Source of the DNA: Piezodorus guildinii
Lineage: Eukaryota; Arthropoda; Insecta; Hemiptera; Pentatomidae
DNA: 64,000 bases
Reading direction: 5' to 3'
Assembly (NCBI GenBank): GCA_023052935.1
Contig: CM041294.1
Span: 153,458,399-153,522,398, forward strand
Shown: positions 58,095-64,000 of the stretch, piece after piece
Position numbering within the stretch: the stretch's first letter is position 1
Layout of the letters: each line of letters opens with the position of its first letter
Translations under genes and position numbers: made by a program
Notes under the pieces: generated by a model
What the model saw: only the letters and a program-made list of their open reading frames with translations
Told to the model about the DNA's origin: nothing
Databases searched by the model: none

Positions 58095-60687
58095 CAGTGA
58101 GTGTCAAAAGTATTCGGAATTCGATTTTTTTTTCATTTATTAATCAATTATTCACCACTTCATATATTTTTCTAAAAATAGTAAATATTCAAAAGGGATC
58201 CCCTATAAGTAAAATCTATGCTAAATATGAGAAAAGTATTTTTTATTTATGCAATATATGATTGTATAGTGGAAAGGACAAGATTATTCGTGTCAAAAGT
58301 ATTCGGAAATCATAATATTTTGTTGTTTACGCGAATGAAACGTCTACTTTCCTTATAATCCTCGTAATAATCTTATCTTCTAAACATTTCTTCTTCAGTA
58401 TTTAACTTATATCTGACCTGTAAAGAATAAATTTTTAAAATAGGACGCAAAAGTAGGAACACGTCTATTGAACAGCGGCTCCGGATTATTTTTTTACGAG
58501 AAAAAGGTGAAACTTTACAAACAATTAGTGTGAATATGAATGTGGCAGTGTCTACTGTGGGTGATGTTATAAAAAGATACAAAAGTGAAAATCGGCTCCA
58601 TGATAGTGAAAAAAGTGGTCGTCCGAGATTGCTGGATGCCAAATACGAAAGAATTATTATTAATAAAATTAGAAAAAACCCTAGAATTAGAGCTCCCAAG
58701 CTTTATAGTGAATACTATAGTTTTCATAAATGCATAATAAGTGTTCCTACTATTCGTCGTGTTTTAAAAAAATATGGTTATCATGGTAGAGTAGCCCGAA
58801 AAAAAACTTTCATCAGCCTAGTAAATAAGAAAAAAAGGTTAGTATTTGCAAAGAAGAATTAATGAAGCCTAATAAATTTTGGGACGATGTAATGTTCACT
58901 GATGAAGCTCGTTTTAAAATAACTGGTTCTGAAGGGTGAATAACAGTCTGGAGGAAGCCAAACACAGAATTTAAAGCGTGGCTAATGGTTTGGAGCTGTT
59001 TCTCTTCAAATGGAGTAGGTAATTTAGTATTTAGTAGAGTGTACCGAACTACTGCGGATTGAGGGAAATTATATGGGGGCCCCTCTCACGGTAAAGAGTG
59101 TGAGACAGTTCTTGAGGGAAAAGTCTTTTGAGGTGGTAGAGCCAGTGCAAGTGGCAGGGTGTAGGCGTGGTCCATTTTAAAGCCAACCCGAGCGTAAACA
59201 GGTTTATGTTCGATCGAAAGATTTTAACAGGATCAGAGTGGACCAACGCACTCAAATTGAACTTAAGCTACGCACCACTTCGTGGAGTCCCTGGATCGAG
59301 ATGCCAGGGTAACGAAGCTGTTGGACCCCTCTGCCGCAGATGCGGTCGAGAGTTAGAAACCCCTTCACATGTGTTGGGAAAATGTACACATAACATGCTT
59401 CTCGTTACCCGCCGGCACAAACGCGTAAAGAAAGAAATAGCAGAACTTTTGGAAGTGAAAAAGTATAAATGTTTTCAGGAAGTTTTTTGTCTTGATACAG
59501 ATGGGTCGACAAGATTTGTGGATATCTTGGCATTTAGTGCTACAATAATGAAGCACTGATAGTGGACCCCACTATCAGATATGAAACAAATGACCAGGAA
59601 CAAGGCAAGAGGATTCAAGAGGAGAAAGAGAACATTTATACAAAATGTATTCCATACCTGAGGGAAAAATTTCGTGAGGGGTTCGGCGAAAGGGAATTTA
59701 AAGTCGTGGGACTTTGGTTCGGAAGCAGGGGGACCATCCCAGTAGGCACTGGATTATTTTTAGAGAACTATAGACTCGGAAAAAATGAGATGCAAAACAT
59801 GGCGGAGACCATAATCTTGGACTCACTGGGAATCCTGCATCACCATATATATTGAGGCTGGTCTGGATTTTCAGATGTCCATGATCGATTTCAAAATTAG
59901 TAAAATATATGTATTTCCTATTTGGCAGAATCTCTCTCTATTTTTTTTTCTTTAAGATTGTCTTCGGGATTGATGCGGTATGCTGTGTACTGATAGCAAC
60001 TCAGCGAAGTTGAGCAGCAGATCCAAATTGGAATTTCCATCTGGTGTTATGGACAAATATAAGTATGTTGATATTTAAAAAAAAGAATTTAAGAGAAAGT
60101 GCCAAAAAAAATGGGGATAGAATCGACGTTTAAATTTTATCAGGACAATGACTCCAAAGATAAAGCGCTATCTACGAGGACTTGGCTGCTGTATAAATGC
60201 CCCAAAAGTTTTAGAAACCCCTTCTCAATCACCTGATTTGAACTTAATTGAACATTTGTGGGCCCATCTAAAAAGAAAAATTATCGAAACGAAAAAGATC
60301 TCAAAGAAAAATTAATTTATGAATGGAGCCAAATCGGGCAAAACACAATTACTAAATTAATTACATCGATGCCTAAAACGCTTGAGTATGTAATAAAACA
60401 AAAAGGATTGCCAACAAAATATTAGTGTATTGTTATTAAATTAAATATTGTTAGAAAATTAATGTTTTCCGAATACTTTTGACACCTATATTTCTACATT
60501 TTCTGGAGTTCATGTTTAAAAAGTGTTATAATAAAAGTATTTTTGGTGTAGAATTTGCTTTAAATTATTATTTACCATCCTCTTAAAAAGATCAAACAGG
60601 TAAGAATTCATTTAAAACAGATTAATAAATGAAAACAGATAAAATACGACAATCTCCGTGAATTCCGAATACTTTTGACACACACTG
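58095..60687 (+). mobile_element. Tc1-like transposon with doubled end repeats, split by an R2-type LINE
   Basis: TA duplications (58093-58094 and 60688-60689) flank inverted ends beginning CAGTGAGTGTCAAAAG and its inverse. The core GTGTCAAAAGTATTCGG appears twice per side: outer left from 58101, inner left 58290-58306, inner right about 60469-60485, outer right about 60665-60681. This is an IR/DR layout. The transposase is readable from about 58450: an HTH with IEQRLRIIFLREKGETLQTI, SGRPRLLDAKYE and RRVLKKYGYHGRV, then a stop at 58860. In a shifted frame it continues with FWDDVMFTDEARFKITGS (first catalytic Asp), then MVWSCFSSNGVGNLVF to 59038. After the LINE it resumes at GVMDKYKYVDIL, then YQDNDSKD and SPDLNLIEHLW-like text near 60230-60260. 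Frameshifts make it inactive. Confidence 0.9.
59040..60042 (+). mobile_element. 5'-truncated LINE with C-terminal restriction-like endonuclease (R2-type)
   Basis: A frame from 59167 encodes a CCHC zinc knuckle, CRRCGRELETPSHVLGKC, then RFVDILAFS. After a one-base frame change near 59545 it continues VDPTIRYE, an EKENIY helix and VVGLWFGSRGTIPVGT, ending at 59855. Zinc knuckle plus R-VDI / DPT-R-E / GLWFGxRG is the C-terminal endonuclease of the R2/R4/NeSL branch, which cleaves target DNA for target-primed reverse transcription. The RT domain is lost by 5' truncation. It sits inside a Tc1-like transposase, and the host frame resumes directly across the insertion, so the element arrived later. 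No clear duplication (GTGT at most). It is outside rDNA, unlike true R2. Confidence 0.82.
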
Positions 60688-60689
60688 TA

Positions 60690-61464
60690 TATGCAAGTTG
60701 ATTTCCATTTACATATTAAAGATGGTTGATCCAAATGAAAAAATAGCTAAGAAATTTATTTTGTAATAACCACTTTACATGAGCATGACCACAGTTTTTG
60801 CACAACTATAGCTAAATAGACAGATAGGGAAAATGTGGCTGTTTGAATTATATTTGCCAGTAATTGGAAAATAAGAATAAAATAAAGAATAATAATTAAT
60901 TACAGGTTAATGCAGTTTAGCATGCCTACCGAAGAAAGAGAATGTGTTGTTCCAATTATATTTGTCTGTGATTGATGAGCGATAATAATGTGCAGAGTTG
61001 AAGGTAAACACAGCTCAGCCTAGCTGTTAGAAAGTTTTTTAAAAAGTATTTAAGGTGGTAGCTGTTTGGAGGTATCTACAACACTCTAAATTGGATTCGG
61101 AGATCACTTATGGGGAACCCATTTGAAATAAATAGTAGAAGATTGGCGGAAATCAAATCTACAGAAATCCGAACATGTTACTCAGGTGCCTTATCCAAAA
61201 ACTGAACTTTCAAGGGCATGATATGGTTGCCTGGTAACATATCAGTAGCGATGAATACACGATAGTAACAGTTTAAATCAAAAACACCAAAGTGAATAAA
61301 CAGATAAAAAAATGATTTTTTTAAATATTTTGTACTTATTACTTTTTTCTTCGAACGTTTGAAATTATCTAATAAAAGATATTCATGGATAGAAAAGTTA
61401 TAATCGTTTCCATTGGATTCTCGTTCACTTGACATGACTTCTTCTTCAGAAAAGAAACTCTGGA
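60690..61464. other. Intergenic stretch upstream of FAM135
   Basis: No gene is recognised. The minus-strand open frame at 61178-61435 has no domain. The FAM135 promoter is expected here or further downstream. Confidence 0.45.
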
Positions 61465-63138
<1,674 letters not shown>

Positions 63139-63533
63139 GTAAGTTCAATTTTTTTAAATTTTCATAACATATTTTATTTCAATTTTTTCACCCAACAATA
63201 ATGACTCAATTTATATCTTAAGCTTTAATGCGATTTATAATAAATAATTTATGAAATATTGATCATTAATCAGTTCGATGTAGTTTTTAATGAAACAAGA
63301 TAAACCTCATATTATTGTGATTATTACCTGTACGTATAACTGTAACATAGAATATATAATTTATCTCAACACATATATAATTTTTTTAATTAGTAATATT
63401 TTGCTAATTTTTTAACAACTGCACATTTTTTTTTTTTTTATATCTAACATTTTTTTTCAATCTAAATTTTGTTCATTTTAATAGCAAATTTATAGTCAAT
63501 AGCAGAACCAACCAAAAACTCAATAGTGTTTCT

Positions 63534-63568
<35 letters not shown>

Positions 63569-64000
63569 ACTAGAGTTAATTAAAGCTGACTTGAATTTTT
63601 TTGTAGTTTTGTTCTTATTTTAATAAATAATTGTAAAATATAACATTCATTAATGAATCTATTTTTTATTTTTATTTTTTGCTGTAATCCATCTTGAATA
63701 ACGAACAGCAAGCATCGTTACTTAAAATCAGATGCTATGTTGAAAAACCTTCTGAAGACAAAATTTATAAAATTTATTTTCAATAATAATTTTAAATTTT
63801 TATTATTTTAATTTTAAATGTTTAGTTATTTAATATTATTTCTTCTCATATATGCTGAATTGAGTTTAATAAAAATTGTCAAAGTAATTATTATTATTTC
63901 AAGAAGTAATAATATTTTGGGGGCGGAAAAGGAGGAATATTGCATTCTTAAAAAAAAAAAATATATATATATATTAAAAAAAAATTAAACCTACTTCTAA
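63139..64000 (+). other. FAM135 intron (incomplete)
   Basis: AT-rich text with long T runs (63538-63564) and a TA run near the end. I see no further exon. Confidence 0.6.

Overview
This window is eukaryotic nuclear DNA, very AT-rich, with spliced animal genes and a heavy load of transposable elements. The host genes (a Mox/buttonless-type homeobox, a NIFK-like nucleolar RRM protein, SPAG1, FAM135) have GT-AG introns with conserved phases. The repeats (cecropia-like mariners, a Tc1-like element, APE-type and R2-type LINEs, tRNA-derived SINEs, TTAA-flanked MITEs) fit an arthropod, most likely an insect. A hemipteroid is my guess, but nothing in the sequence settles the order.

Region 1 (1-25.7 kb) is mostly nested mobile DNA. 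It contains three copies of one APE-type LINE, several antisense jockey/CR1-like LINE pieces, three internally deleted mariners, SINEs, and about ten copies of an unclassified ~0.9 kb repeat, here called R900. All R900 copies longer than 350 bp to the left of 17.5 kb are on the plus strand, and those right of 19.8 kb are on the minus strand. Perfect target-site duplications make part of the insertion order readable. The only host gene seen here is the pair of homeobox exons at 23.9-24.3 kb. Two dispersed repeats carry hammerhead-ribozyme-like cores (about 6.95 and 25.38 kb).

Region 2 (25.7-35.6 kb, minus strand) is a complete eight-exon NIFK-like gene that reads through to 421 aa. It has a long lysine-rich N-terminal extension before the RRM. 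Introns hold an R900 copy, a LINE fragment, a SINE and a long-inverted-repeat element. Near-perfect palindromes lie just upstream of its start codon.

Region 3 (35.7-43.9 kb) is AT-rich with two SINEs and no gene I can recognise.

Region 4 (43.9-54.8 kb, minus strand) is SPAG1, a TPR co-chaperone that assembles axonemal dynein. It has about eleven exons, and all join in phase except around exon 8/9, where the frame is disturbed. Two MITEs with TTAA duplications lie in intron 10.

Region 5 (54.8-61.4 kb) is intergenic. It holds a Tc1-like transposon with two transposase-type binding repeats at each end, split by a 5'-truncated R2-type LINE.

Region 6 (61.5 kb to the end, plus strand) is the 5' part of a FAM135 homologue, which runs off the window. 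The genes do not form a shared pathway.
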